Assembly (NCBI GenBank): GCA_019117345.1
Contig: DWZW01000040.1
Span: 1 to 13,744, forward strand
Reading direction: 5' to 3'
Source: Claveliimonas stercoravium
GTDB taxonomy: Bacteria > Bacillota > Clostridia > Lachnospirales > Lachnospiraceae
DNA: 13,744 bases
Part shown: piece after piece, positions 6,896-13,744 of the stretch
How positions within the stretch are numbered: the stretch's first letter is position 1
How the letters are laid out: each line of letters opens with the position of its first letter
The notes under the pieces: model-generated
What the model was told of the DNA's origin: nothing
What the model saw: the letters and a program-made list of their open reading frames with translations, nothing else
The model's database searches: none
Program-made: the position numbers and the translations under genes

Positions 6896-8158
6896 TTACT
6901 GAGCATCAGCTAATGCCTGAACGAAATCATCCGGAGTGATGTTGCCCTGGATCAGTTTTACTACGTTCTCAGTAATAACAGGTGTAAAGTCAGCGTTTGA
7001 CTCAAGACCAACTGCCCAGTCGTAAGCCTTTGTCATTTCCTTGAAGTAAGGCTCTGCCGCGGAGATTGCATCCGGCCACTCTGTGTTCTCTGTATCAGCA
7101 GGGATAGAATTTACGGAAGAAGCCATCTCAAGGTCATAGTCGCCTGTAGCGATCATTGTTGCGAAGTCAAAAGCTTCCTGCTGCATATCGCTCTCTTTAA
7201 CGATACCAAAGCCCTGTGCACCAACCATGGATGCCTCAGCTCCGTCTACACCGCCCTCAACTGACGGCCACGGGAAGAAGCCAAAGTCTACCTCTGTACC
7301 TGTGTTCTGAACGATCTCGTTCGGAATCCAGGATGCGTTCAGGACCATGCAGCTCTCGCCGAAGCCGATCTCGTTCTGTCCATCCGGATACTGTGCCGGA
7401 GCGTTGGGTGAGAAGAATCCTTTTTCTACTAATGTAGCGATATCCTCTGCAGCCTTCTTAGCCTCCGGAACAGTTGTCCATGCGCCGTTGTTGAAGCACT
7501 CAAGAACTGCGTCCTGTCCGATGTATCTTGCCAGCTGGAAGCCATAGATCAGTGTTGCAGAGTCGGAGTTACATGTGATCGGGTTGTATCCTGCATCTTT
7601 AACCTTCTGGCATACATCCAGGAACTCATCCCATGTTGTCGGAACATCTGTCACGCCAGCTTCCTCGAACATAGCCTTGTCATACCATACACCTGTTGTG
7701 TATACCTGATAAGGTACTGCGTAGAGCTTTCCATCTCCCCATGATTTAGCCTTGTCAAGGATAACAGGCATTACATGGCTCTCAAACTCTTCCTCTCCCT
7801 CCAGTGTGGAAAGGTCTGTCAGATACTCCTGTGTGTGTCTTATAGTACGCATATAGTCGTCGTCGAAGAGGTCGATGTCCTCGCCGGCCTCAAGAGCTGT
7901 ACCGATGAGAGTCTTCATATCACGGCCCTTCCACTCGATATTGATGTGGATGCCTGTCTCCTCCTCGTAAGCATCTGCTGCTTCCTGGATGACTTTTGCC
8001 TGGGGCTCTGTGGAGTTCCACATGGACCAGTAGGTCATCTCCTTGCCGCTGTCGCTGGAGCCTGAATCAGAGCTTCCGCTGTCGGAAGATCCGCATCCTG
8101 CTGCCAGTGTTGCAACCATGGCTGTTGTAAGTAATACACTCACAATTTTCTTTTTCAT
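6896..8158 (-). CDS. Sugar-binding lipoprotein of ABC importer (extracellular solute-binding family 1)
   Basis: This 420-aa protein is the substrate receptor of the importer. A lipoprotein signal peptide MKKKIVSVLL...LAAGC places the lipidated cysteine at residue 22. It is followed by a flexible Ser/Asp/Gly linker made of a repeated SSDSG unit (about residues 24-38). The mature domain starts near EMTYWSMWNS and shows features of family-1 carbohydrate-binding proteins, such as a YAVPYQVYTTGVWYDKAMFE segment and a PTTWDEFLDVCQ segment. The ribosome site lies in AAGGAAGGTGAGG upstream of the ATG. It starts 34 bases after the beta-helix gene and is followed by an intercistronic terminator and two permease genes. 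The ligand is probably an oligosaccharide related to the neighbouring hydrolases; the sequence does not show which. Confidence 0.94.
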   Translation of the reverse strand: MKKKIVSVLLTTAMVATLAAGCGSSDSGSSDSGSSDSGKEMTYWSMWNSTEPQAKVIQEAADAYEEETGIHINIEWKGRDMKTLIGTALEAGEDIDLFDDDYMRTIRHTQEYLTDLSTLEGEEEFESHVMPVILDKAKSWGDGKLYAVPYQVYTTGVWYDKAMFEEAGVTDVPTTWDEFLDVCQKVKDAGYNPITCNSDSATLIYGFQLARYIGQDAVLECFNNGAWTTVPEAKKAAEDIATLVEKGFFSPNAPAQYPDGQNEIGFGESCMVLNASWIPNEIVQNTGTEVDFGFFPWPSVEGGVDGAEASMVGAQGFGIVKESDMQQEAFDFATMIATGDYDLEMASSVNSIPADTENTEWPDAISAAEPYFKEMTKAYDWAVGLESNADFTPVITENVVKLIQGNITPDDFVQALADAQ

Positions 8159-8192
8159 AATGTTACCTCACCTTCCTTAAAATATAGGGTTT

Positions 8193-9716
8193 TTAGTTCT
8201 GCTTTTTGGTTCGGGCAAAGCAGGCCCCGATATAAGGACGGACACCGGTATGCTCTTCATAGAAGTCCAGCCCGGCTTCCCCTTTTATCCATTTTTCAAC
8301 ATCTGCACTCTGCGCGTCCTTTGCCTCCCGGTCATCTTCCGGGATGTTGGCGTAGTTGCCGTACAGATTTCCGCAGTACTGCGCTTTCTCAGTCTGGTGA
8401 TGCCAGTCCTCTGTCCTGGCCTCATCCCCTGTATTTATAATAAGATTATTCTCTACCAGCATCCCTCCCTCGGACATGTTCGTCCGGATAAAGGGAACGC
8501 TTTCCTTTATAATGAATATGTTGTTGTGAATGTGCGCGTCTATGTTCCGCACCGGAGTGACAACCCCCGACCTCTGCGTACCGTCATTGACGCTGATGTT
8601 ATAGCGGAAAATGTTGTTGACGCTCTCTCCCTCGCAGAACATGACACATCCGCCCTCGTTGTCGTGGCTGTAGTTGTACTGGTAGATGGTGCCGTCTCCC
8701 GAGTCCGCGTCCCAGGCTTCCCCGTCCTGGTTGAAATGTGTGTGTGACGCTTCGTTGTACTGGAAGAGCGCTGTCTTGCATTTCCAGGGCCATATGGCCG
8801 CCGCGACCATGCCCTCCCGCTCTCCTGCCTCCGTGTACACATCCCCGTTCATGTCAAGGGCCGCATGCTCTGATACGTTGTACTGTACCAGAGGTTTGAA
8901 GCAGTACATGGGAGTGATGGCGTCTCCTCCGATCTCCCGGATGCGGTTGTGCTCAATGACCACATTGACGGAGCCGTATGTCCTGACCACCTCGTCCGGC
9001 AACTCCAGCGTGGTAAACCTGCCATGCTGGTAGGTATATCCGGCTGCGATCCCCCATCTTCTGCACCGTTCTACCCGGCAGTGGTGGATGTGAAGGCCAT
9101 CGTATCTGGCAATTCCTGTCCGGCTCTCATCAGCCGGAGTCAGGGCACTGGCGTAAATGCCGCCGTTGTTCAGATGCTTGTCATATACATTTCCGTCCAC
9201 ATCGTGGACATACAGGCTGTCCAGCTCGATCCCGTGAAGGGTCCCTCTGTCCTTAGCCACAATGCTGACGCCTGTCCGATCCATCAGGTCTCCCTGGTTG
9301 TACACCTCTCCCTCCCGGAGGGTGCTGTTGGTGATCTCGATGTTCCGCATAACGACATACTCTGCATCGTAAAGAAGCACCGCAGATGATACATACCCTT
9401 TCCACACGTGGACCGGGCTGTCGAGAGGCGCTCCGTAGTCCTGATACCACAGGCCGCTTCCCTCCGCTGCTATCACCGGCATCTCTCCCTGTCCATACGC
9501 ATCGATCACGAGAGGATGCTCCCTGGTACCTCCCTCATAAATATGGAGGTACTCTTCCTGGAAGACGGAGCCCCGCTCCAGAAGGATCATATCACCCGGC
9601 TCTCTTTTCTGTCCGGCTGCTTTTTTCAGGCTCCGAAAAGGTGTCTCCTCCGATAAGCCGTCGTTGTTGTCATCTCCCCGCAGGGCGCTGACGTAATAAA
9701 TCTTCCTTCCGTCCAT
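8193..9716 (-). CDS. Right-handed parallel beta-helix protein, likely polysaccharide lyase or glycosidase
   Basis: The 507-aa product begins IYYVSALRGDDNNDGLSEETPF, the usual opening of pectate-lyase-like or GH beta-helix enzymes, followed by many rungs of the type xxVxIxxNxI (for example VVIEHNRIREIGG and LFQYNEAS). A conserved-looking acidic cluster QDGEAWDADSGDGTIYQYN, then HDNEGG, near residues 330-356 is a good candidate active-site region. There is no signal peptide, so it would work inside the cell, unlike most secreted lyases. I chose the ATG at 9716 because AGGAGG lies 4 bases upstream; the longer in-frame start at 9734 is a TTG with no ribosome site. It is the first gene of the ABC operon, 34 bases before the binding-protein gene. 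I cannot assign a CAZy family; PL-type lyases and beta-helix glycosidases both remain possible. Confidence 0.82.
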   Translation of the reverse strand: MDGRKIYYVSALRGDDNNDGLSEETPFRSLKKAAGQKREPGDMILLERGSVFQEEYLHIYEGGTREHPLVIDAYGQGEMPVIAAEGSGLWYQDYGAPLDSPVHVWKGYVSSAVLLYDAEYVVMRNIEITNSTLREGEVYNQGDLMDRTGVSIVAKDRGTLHGIELDSLYVHDVDGNVYDKHLNNGGIYASALTPADESRTGIARYDGLHIHHCRVERCRRWGIAAGYTYQHGRFTTLELPDEVVRTYGSVNVVIEHNRIREIGGDAITPMYCFKPLVQYNVSEHAALDMNGDVYTEAGEREGMVAAAIWPWKCKTALFQYNEASHTHFNQDGEAWDADSGDGTIYQYNYSHDNEGGCVMFCEGESVNNIFRYNISVNDGTQRSGVVTPVRNIDAHIHNNIFIIKESVPFIRTNMSEGGMLVENNLIINTGDEARTEDWHHQTEKAQYCGNLYGNYANIPEDDREAKDAQSADVEKWIKGEAGLDFYEEHTGVRPYIGACFARTKKQN

Positions 9717-9779
9717 GTCTCCTCCTGTCCGCAATTTACTGCCTATGAACCTCTAAGCCGTCTGTCAGCTTATACCTGT

Positions 9780-9808
9780 ATTATAACTGTCCCCCTGTGC
9801 TGTTTCTA
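9780..9808 (-). promoter_or_regulatory. Promoter of the beta-helix/ABC transporter operon
   Basis: On the minus strand, TAGAAA (9803-9808) and a perfect TATAAT (9780-9785) are 17 bases apart. The predicted leader is about 57 bases to the ATG at 9716. The weak -35 box fits a promoter that needs an activator such as the AraC-family protein encoded just upstream. Confidence 0.65.
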
Positions 9809-9864
9809 TCTTTCTTTTGCTCCTTTTTTTATAGTTCTTGCTTTTTTTGTGCATTCTATTTACA

Positions 9865-9879
9865 AAAATAAATTATTTT
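9865..9879. repeat. AT-only palindrome, possible regulator site
   Basis: AAAATAA and TTATTTT flank a single central A. It lies about 57-71 bases upstream of the operon's -35 box, a usual distance for an activator site or UP element. Its low complexity means chance is possible. Confidence 0.35.
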
Positions 9880-10027
9880 CGTCACTATTCACTACACTTT
9901 ATACAACAGTGTTGAGAAATTCTAAAATTTACTACTCAAAAATATCCATATCTCCCCAGCGACCCTCAAATGGTTTCCGTTCCATTTTCACAGTTCTCCA
10001 TCACCATTACATAACGCGGTGTTCCGG

Positions 10028-10058
10028 GGTTCACGACTGTTGTTCAGAACAACGAACC
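10028..10058. repeat. GTTGTTC-A-GAACAAC palindrome with flanking GGTTC/GAACC arms
   Basis: A perfect 7-1-7 palindrome sits at 10039-10053. A further inverted pair, GGTTC (10028-10032) and GAACC (10054-10058), surrounds it asymmetrically. It starts 40 bases downstream of the AraC-family stop. There is no T-run after it, so it looks like a protein-binding site more than a terminator. Confidence 0.5.
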
Positions 10059-10097
10059 TGTCAGCCGCCTTTTTCCTGTGCTTTTTTGTACCAGGCG

Positions 10098-11072
10098 CTA
10101 CCACCCCTTATAAATAGATATTTTATAATCTGCCAGCTTCCCGGATTTCTGCCGTCTCCACTCACCAGGAGACATCTTCACAAGTTTTCTGAAATTCCTG
10201 TTAAAGGTAGAAGCCGTAGGGAATCCCACCTTCTCCCGGATCTTTTCCATGCTCTCGGAGGTCTCCGTGAGCAGGACACAGGCATTCTGTATGCGCACCA
10301 TGTTTACATACTCCATCGGGGTCGTATGAGTGATCTTTTCAAAAATCCTCCTGAAATGGGTCTCGCTCACGTGGCATATCCGGGCCAGCACAGACACACG
10401 GATCTCTTCCCGGTAGTGGGATGCAATATACTCCATAGCCCGCATCACCCTCTCCTCACCCTGGTCGTCCTCTTTCTGAAACCTCTGTTGTCCCGGCGTC
10501 TCCGTCTGCACTTCCCTGGATATCTCCAACAGCAGGGACAGCAGATAGCCGGACACACTCTCCTTGTAGAATTCTCTCCGACACCGCATCTCCTCTATGA
10601 TATATCCGATCAAGGCAGATATCTTCCGGTTCTGCTCAAAAGTGCTGATAAAGGCTCTCGATTCTACCCGCTTCAGTATCCTGTCCGCCATGGCCGGCCT
10701 GTCTCTGTAGCGCCTCTTCAAGAAACCTTCCACATCAATAAAAAGGTATTCCCACCGGCTGACGGTATTCCCCCGGCTTCTTGTACAATGAGGAAAGTTT
10801 CTCGGTATCACGGTAAACATCTCCTTACTGTAGCGGCATTCCCTATTGCCAAGAATCATATGCCCTTCCCCATAATAACAGTACCCAATCTCCAGATAGT
10901 TATGGAAATGCATGGCATCGGTACCATAATTCAGGATCCATCTCTCTCCCAAAAGAGCCATCAAATAGGTATCCGATGGCATTTCATAATATCGGAATTC
11001 CAGATCCTGCCTGTTTTTGTGCTTTTTGTTATCTTCCATACCTTTCGCACCATATCCACTGCCATTTTGCAC
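10098..11072 (-). CDS. AraC-family transcriptional regulator with N-terminal cupin sensor
   Basis: A 324-aa cytoplasmic regulator. Residues about 50-95 (HFHNYLEIGYCYYGEGHMIL and on to VIPRNFPH) form the sugar-sensing cupin-like domain. The C-terminal hundred residues form the AraC double helix-turn-helix: the first helix pair is around LARICHVSETHFRRIFEKIT (229-248) and the second around IREKVGFPTASTFNRNFRKL (278-297), ending in the usual MSPGEWRR. The start is taken as GTG at 11072, which has GGAAG about 6 bases upstream; the alternative ATG at 11039 has AAAGG only 1 base away. A TATGAT -10-like box lies at 11093-11098 without a good -35. It lies between the GH20 gene and the transport operon on the same strand, so it most likely controls one or both. 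Confidence 0.92.
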   Translation of the reverse strand: MQNGSGYGAKGMEDNKKHKNRQDLEFRYYEMPSDTYLMALLGERWILNYGTDAMHFHNYLEIGYCYYGEGHMILGNRECRYSKEMFTVIPRNFPHCTRSRGNTVSRWEYLFIDVEGFLKRRYRDRPAMADRILKRVESRAFISTFEQNRKISALIGYIIEEMRCRREFYKESVSGYLLSLLLEISREVQTETPGQQRFQKEDDQGEERVMRAMEYIASHYREEIRVSVLARICHVSETHFRRIFEKITHTTPMEYVNMVRIQNACVLLTETSESMEKIREKVGFPTASTFNRNFRKLVKMSPGEWRRQKSGKLADYKISIYKGW

Positions 11073-11186
11073 AATTTTCTTCCAGCGCTCTTATCATAGC
11101 ACACCTTTTTTTCCCAATCATACTCATAAACGCCCCTGTTTTGTGCAGTTTCAACCATTTCATTTACACATCTTCCGTCCAGTTTT

Positions 11187-13097
11187 TTACACGCCGCAGA
11201 TATTTGCCGCACTCACGATATTTTCCCACAAATTGCACTTTCCGGACACATTTTTTTCCTCACCGTTGGTAAAATAGGGGAGTCTCTCCTCCTCGAGCTC
11301 CTCCAGGGACGGTATCCTTCCATCCAGATAATCCCGTATCCTCCCGCGGGCGGACTTCAGCCTGGTCTCCACGCCAGCCATGCGCACGTCCAGCACCTCA
11401 TAGCCGTTGGGCTTGAACTCCTCCTGCCACATCTGCTCTCTCAGTGCATGCATTTTCTGCACCTTCTTCCTGAGATCCGGCATCTCCTTTTCTGCGATCC
11501 GGGCCAGAGCAGCCCTGTCTCCGGACAGGTAGGCGCCACGGATCTTCTCACCCAGCTCACACTTCCCGGCGTCGACGCTGGCCAGCAGCCTGTAGTAGCG
11601 GAACAGCTTTTCCAGCTTGCCTGCACGCTTCTGCGCCTTTTTCAGGAGCCCGGCTGTCTCTGCGTAATAGGCATCCAGCCCTGTCCCCGCGTACTGCCCG
11701 TCGAAGACGCCGGTCAGGGGATCCTGATAGAAGATCTGCTTGGAGGGGTTGGCGAATCCCTCATTGTACACGCCGGTTCCCGGTATATGGTCCAACCTGT
11801 CAAGGAGGAGCATATCCTGGTAGGACTCGCCGCAGAGCATCTTAAACCAGCTTTCCATCTCCTCCGGATCTGTGGACTCGCCGTATGCACATCTGCTGTA
11901 GAAGGCTGCCATGGGAAGCCCGGCCCGCATGGGCGTCTCCGCGCCGTTGTCCAGCCAGAGGGTGCAGAAGCTGTCTGTCACGCCCGTGTCCTCCAGGCCG
12001 AGAAAAGCCTTCTTCGTGGCATCCATGGCCTGGGCATAGTTGGGCGCAAGCCCGTTCCAGATCCAGGCTCCCCCGGCAAAGCACACCTGATCTGTCAGTT
12101 TTTTGTGGAGCGTAGCCATCCTTGTGTATCTGTCCTCATCATGTCCCTCATAGTCCCAGTATACAAGAGTGACTCTCCGGTCCGGCTTCTCGCTGTCCGG
12201 CCACTCATAGTCTGCAGGCACATTGTAATAGTCTCCGCCTCCCGGCGTCACAAAGAACATATCGCTCCAGATCATGGGCTCCAGGCCGTATTTTTCACAG
12301 AGCTCCATCACCCTGTCCAGATGCCTGCGGATCAGCTCTCCCTGCTTCACTTCCCCGTGGATCCTCCGGTAGTTTCCGTAGCCCAGGTAGAACGCCTCGT
12401 CCATGCCCAGGTGGACCCTTTTTGACCGGTACATGTCCTTCACAGAGGCCAGCATGGCGTCGATCAGCCGGTAGGTCCTCTCCTCCTCGGCCAGCAGGAT
12501 GTCCGCATCGTCCCTGTATTTTTCCATGGCCGGCCAGCGCAGGGCTGTCCGCAGGTGGGCCAGCGTCTGGATGCAGGGGATCATCTCAATGCCGAACTGC
12601 GCCGCATAGGCATCGCACTCCCGGATCTCCTCCTTCGTGTATCTGCCCCTGAGAGCGCCGAAGCAGGGATATCCCTCCACCTCATAGGTGTCCTCCGTGT
12701 ATAGGAGCAGCCAGTTCAGTCCCATGAGAGCCGCCTGGCGGATCATCTCCTTGACCGCCTCCACCTTGAGGACGCCGTTTCTTGAGCAGTCAAACATAAG
12801 TCCTGTGTTTCCCTGCGTCCCTTTGCTCTCCTCTCTCCACTTCTCTTTCCCCGCATGTTCCAGCGCCTTTCCCAGTGCCCGGAAGGCCTCTGGAAGCGTA
12901 TGCCAGGAAATATACACGTCTCTCCCTGCCTTTGCGATGCTGTATCCCTTCTCGTCAGCTCTTGTAAAATGGATGCAGAGATCTCCCTCCATCCCGTCTT
13001 TTGCCGTCTCGTGGCCTCTCTCCGACAGTATGTCGCAGATCGGCTGTATCTGCAGACCTCCTTTGCGGTCCTCTGTTCCTGTGATCTTAAGTCTCAT
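11187..13097 (-). CDS. GH20 beta-N-acetylhexosaminidase, cytoplasmic
   Basis: The 636-aa protein is a family 20 glycoside hydrolase, which removes terminal GlcNAc or GalNAc by substrate-assisted catalysis. The catalytic motif HLGMDEA places the paired acids at Asp233-Glu234. A typical barrel entry, GLMFDCSRNGVLKVEAVK, lies at about 99-116, with further barrel segments such as IEMIPCIQTLAHL near 170-182. After the barrel, a mostly helical C-terminal region runs from about 470 to the end. There is no signal peptide, and length and layout resemble intracellular GH20C-type enzymes of Streptococcus pneumoniae. The ATG is preceded by AAAGGAGAAG at proper spacing. It diverges from a GH43-like gene across 141 bases and is followed on the same strand by the AraC-family gene 114 bases later. 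It implies an amino-sugar-containing substrate. Confidence 0.92.
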   Translation of the reverse strand: MRLKITGTEDRKGGLQIQPICDILSERGHETAKDGMEGDLCIHFTRADEKGYSIAKAGRDVYISWHTLPEAFRALGKALEHAGKEKWREESKGTQGNTGLMFDCSRNGVLKVEAVKEMIRQAALMGLNWLLLYTEDTYEVEGYPCFGALRGRYTKEEIRECDAYAAQFGIEMIPCIQTLAHLRTALRWPAMEKYRDDADILLAEEERTYRLIDAMLASVKDMYRSKRVHLGMDEAFYLGYGNYRRIHGEVKQGELIRRHLDRVMELCEKYGLEPMIWSDMFFVTPGGGDYYNVPADYEWPDSEKPDRRVTLVYWDYEGHDEDRYTRMATLHKKLTDQVCFAGGAWIWNGLAPNYAQAMDATKKAFLGLEDTGVTDSFCTLWLDNGAETPMRAGLPMAAFYSRCAYGESTDPEEMESWFKMLCGESYQDMLLLDRLDHIPGTGVYNEGFANPSKQIFYQDPLTGVFDGQYAGTGLDAYYAETAGLLKKAQKRAGKLEKLFRYYRLLASVDAGKCELGEKIRGAYLSGDRAALARIAEKEMPDLRKKVQKMHALREQMWQEEFKPNGYEVLDVRMAGVETRLKSARGRIRDYLDGRIPSLEELEEERLPYFTNGEEKNVSGKCNLWENIVSAANICGV

Positions 13098-13135
13098 AGT
13101 CTTCTCCTTTTCTTTGTACTTGCTTTTGCATCACA

Positions 13136-13141
13136 AGTATA
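13136..13141 (-). promoter_or_regulatory. Candidate -10 box of the GH20 gene
   Basis: TATACT on the minus strand lies 38 bases upstream of the GH20 ATG. No good -35 box is found at 17 bases; that position falls in the palindrome at 13153-13170, which would suit an activated or repressed promoter. Confidence 0.4.
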
Positions 13142-13152
13142 TTAAGATGATG

Positions 13153-13170
13153 GGGCAAAGGGCCTTGCCC
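13153..13170. repeat. Palindrome in the GH20/GH43 divergent promoter region
   Basis: GGGCAA (13153-13158) and TTGCCC (13165-13170) flank AGGGCC. It sits where the GH20 -35 box would be and directly upstream of the candidate GH43 promoter, so one regulator bound here could affect both genes. Confidence 0.45.
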
Positions 13171-13172
13171 TG

Positions 13173-13200
13173 TGACTAATGTTTTATCATGGTTTATATT
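13173..13200 (+). promoter_or_regulatory. Candidate promoter of the GH43-like gene
   Basis: TATATT (13195-13200) is a fair -10 box. TGACTA (13173-13178), 16 bases upstream, is a weak -35. The predicted start is about 30 bases ahead of the ATG. Confidence 0.35.
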
Positions 13201-13238
13201 CGAATTCAACACAAAAAAGTCTGCAAAGGAGATCTGCA

Positions 13239-13744
13239 ATGAACAAAAACGGCTCTACATGGCGCGACACAGACGGAGAACTGATCCAGGCCCACGGGGG
13301 CATGATCCTGGAGCACGAAGGGATGTACTACTGGTACGGCGAAAACAAGAACGGCGCCACATCCATCGCCCCCTCAGGCGATATCCGGGTGGACTTTATC
13401 GGCATTTCCTGCTACTCCTCACCGGACTGTATGAACTGGACATACGAGGGGCTGGCCCTGGAAGCCTCCGGCGACCCGGGACACGACCTCTACAAAGACA
13501 GAGTGGGGGAGCGCCCCAAAGTTCTGTACAATAAAAAGACCGGCAAATTTGTCATGTGGTTCCATCTGGACTCTGCCGACTACACAGACGCCAGAGCCGG
13601 CATCGCCGTCTCTGACACTCCCACCGGGCCCTTCCGCTATGTCCGCGGGATCCGCCCCAACCGCTCAGACTGCCGGGATATGACTCTCTTCTGCGACCGG
13701 GACGGGAAGGCCTACCTGATCCACAGTTCCGACTGGAACAAGAC
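13239..13744 (+). CDS. GH43-like glycoside hydrolase, N-terminal part (cut by window edge)
   Basis: An open frame starts at the ATG at 13239, with AAAGGAGA six bases upstream, and runs off the right edge after 168 codons. The beta-propeller character of GH43 is clear: WRDTDGELIQAHGGMILEH at the start, then YYWYGEN, ISCYSSPDCMNWTYEGL, GERPKVLYN, VMWFHLDSADYTDARAG, and RDMTLFCDRDGKAYLIHSS. These segments most resemble the GH43 subfamily with exo-beta-1,3-galactanase activity (subfamily 24), in which the conserved Glu of the ERPK segment (Glu91 here) serves as the acid and the canonical Asp base is replaced; that match is from memory. There is no signal peptide. It diverges from the GH20 gene and may be co-regulated with it. 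Without the C-terminal half, extra carbohydrate-binding domains cannot be ruled out. Confidence 0.85.
   Translation, partial: MNKNGSTWRDTDGELIQAHGGMILEHEGMYYWYGENKNGATSIAPSGDIRVDFIGISCYSSPDCMNWTYEGLALEASGDPGHDLYKDRVGERPKVLYNKKTGKFVMWFHLDSADYTDARAGIAVSDTPTGPFRYVRGIRPNRSDCRDMTLFCDRDGKAYLIHSSDWNK

Larger units (their letters stand above)
9809..10097. other. AT-rich non-coding regulatory stretch upstream of the transport operon
   Basis: Between the operon promoter and the end of the AraC-family gene I see no gene. The stretch is AT-rich near 9830-9960, with A/T runs that could act as an UP-type element, and it holds two 7-1-7 palindromes listed separately. A tandem 7-base unit (GTCACTA then TTCACTA, 9881-9894) is also present. 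No convincing intrinsic terminator for the AraC-family gene is visible. Confidence 0.5.

Noticed and set aside
9970..9985. Catabolite-control (cre) like site TGGAACGGAAACCA on the minus strand
   Set aside because: It misses the central conserved bases of the cre consensus, so the match is no better than chance.
10028..10058. Terminator for the AraC-family gene
   Set aside because: The palindrome has almost no loop and no following T-run in either direction.
9849..11099. Long open frame (416 codons) on the plus strand
   Set aside because: It lies antisense to the well-supported AraC-family gene, has no ribosome site, and its translation has no recognisable domain.
10961..11212. 83-codon minus-strand frame overlapping the start of the AraC-family gene
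   Set aside because: It has no clear ribosome site or domain, and it overlaps the ends of two real genes in another frame.
11448..12425. 325-codon open frame on the plus strand
   Set aside because: It is fully antisense to the GH20 gene, and its composition looks like the reverse of a GC-rich coding strand.
1..13744. CRISPR array, insertion sequence, phage or defence genes
   Set aside because: No regularly spaced repeats, transposase, integrase or nuclease-type proteins were seen on either strand.

Overview
The window looks like chromosomal DNA from a gut-type Clostridia, most likely a Lachnospiraceae relative. The evidence is GC-rich codon use (roughly 53-55% by eye), strong AGGAGG-type ribosome binding sites, an MsiK-style sugar ABC transporter with no ATPase gene of its own, cytoplasmic glycoside hydrolases and sulfatase, and proteins of the Stickland reductase family. 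This placement is inference; no 16S or other marker gene is present.

Layout. Positions 1-184: two minus-strand tRNA genes (one cut by the window edge, one tRNA-Glu) with their promoter and a large inverted repeat in the leader. Positions 200-2633, minus strand: a DUF3810-type membrane protein with a zinc-peptidase-like HELAH motif, followed closely by a split pair related to the component-B proprotein of glycine/betaine/D-proline reductases (GrdE/PrdA; the split resembles PrdD plus PrdE). The first gene of the pair carries a one-base frameshift. Positions 2746-4333, plus strand: a sulfatase with a textbook promoter and a strong terminator. Positions 4355-9808, mostly minus: a carbohydrate operon read as right-handed beta-helix protein, lipoprotein sugar-binding protein, intercistronic terminator, two ABC permeases, a second terminator, and the wreck of a Gfo/Idh/MocA oxidoreductase that kept its start and C-terminal domain but lost the NAD-binding domain. 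Positions 9809-10097: a non-coding regulatory stretch with two palindromes. Positions 10098-13097, minus: an AraC-family regulator and a GH20 beta-hexosaminidase. Positions 13239-13744, plus: the start of a GH43-like enzyme divergent from the GH20 gene.

How it may work together. The transporter would bring in an oligosaccharide. The beta-helix protein, sulfatase, GH20 and GH43-like enzymes all lack signal peptides, so they would act on it in the cytoplasm. The AraC-family protein is the likely local activator. A sulfated, amino-sugar-containing host glycan such as mucin or a glycosaminoglycan would fit, but the sequence does not fix the substrate. I found no clear new defence or mobile system. 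The best leads are the orphan, decaying reductase-like pair beside a DUF3810 protein, the deletion-scarred oxidoreductase, and the uncharacterised intracellular beta-helix enzyme.
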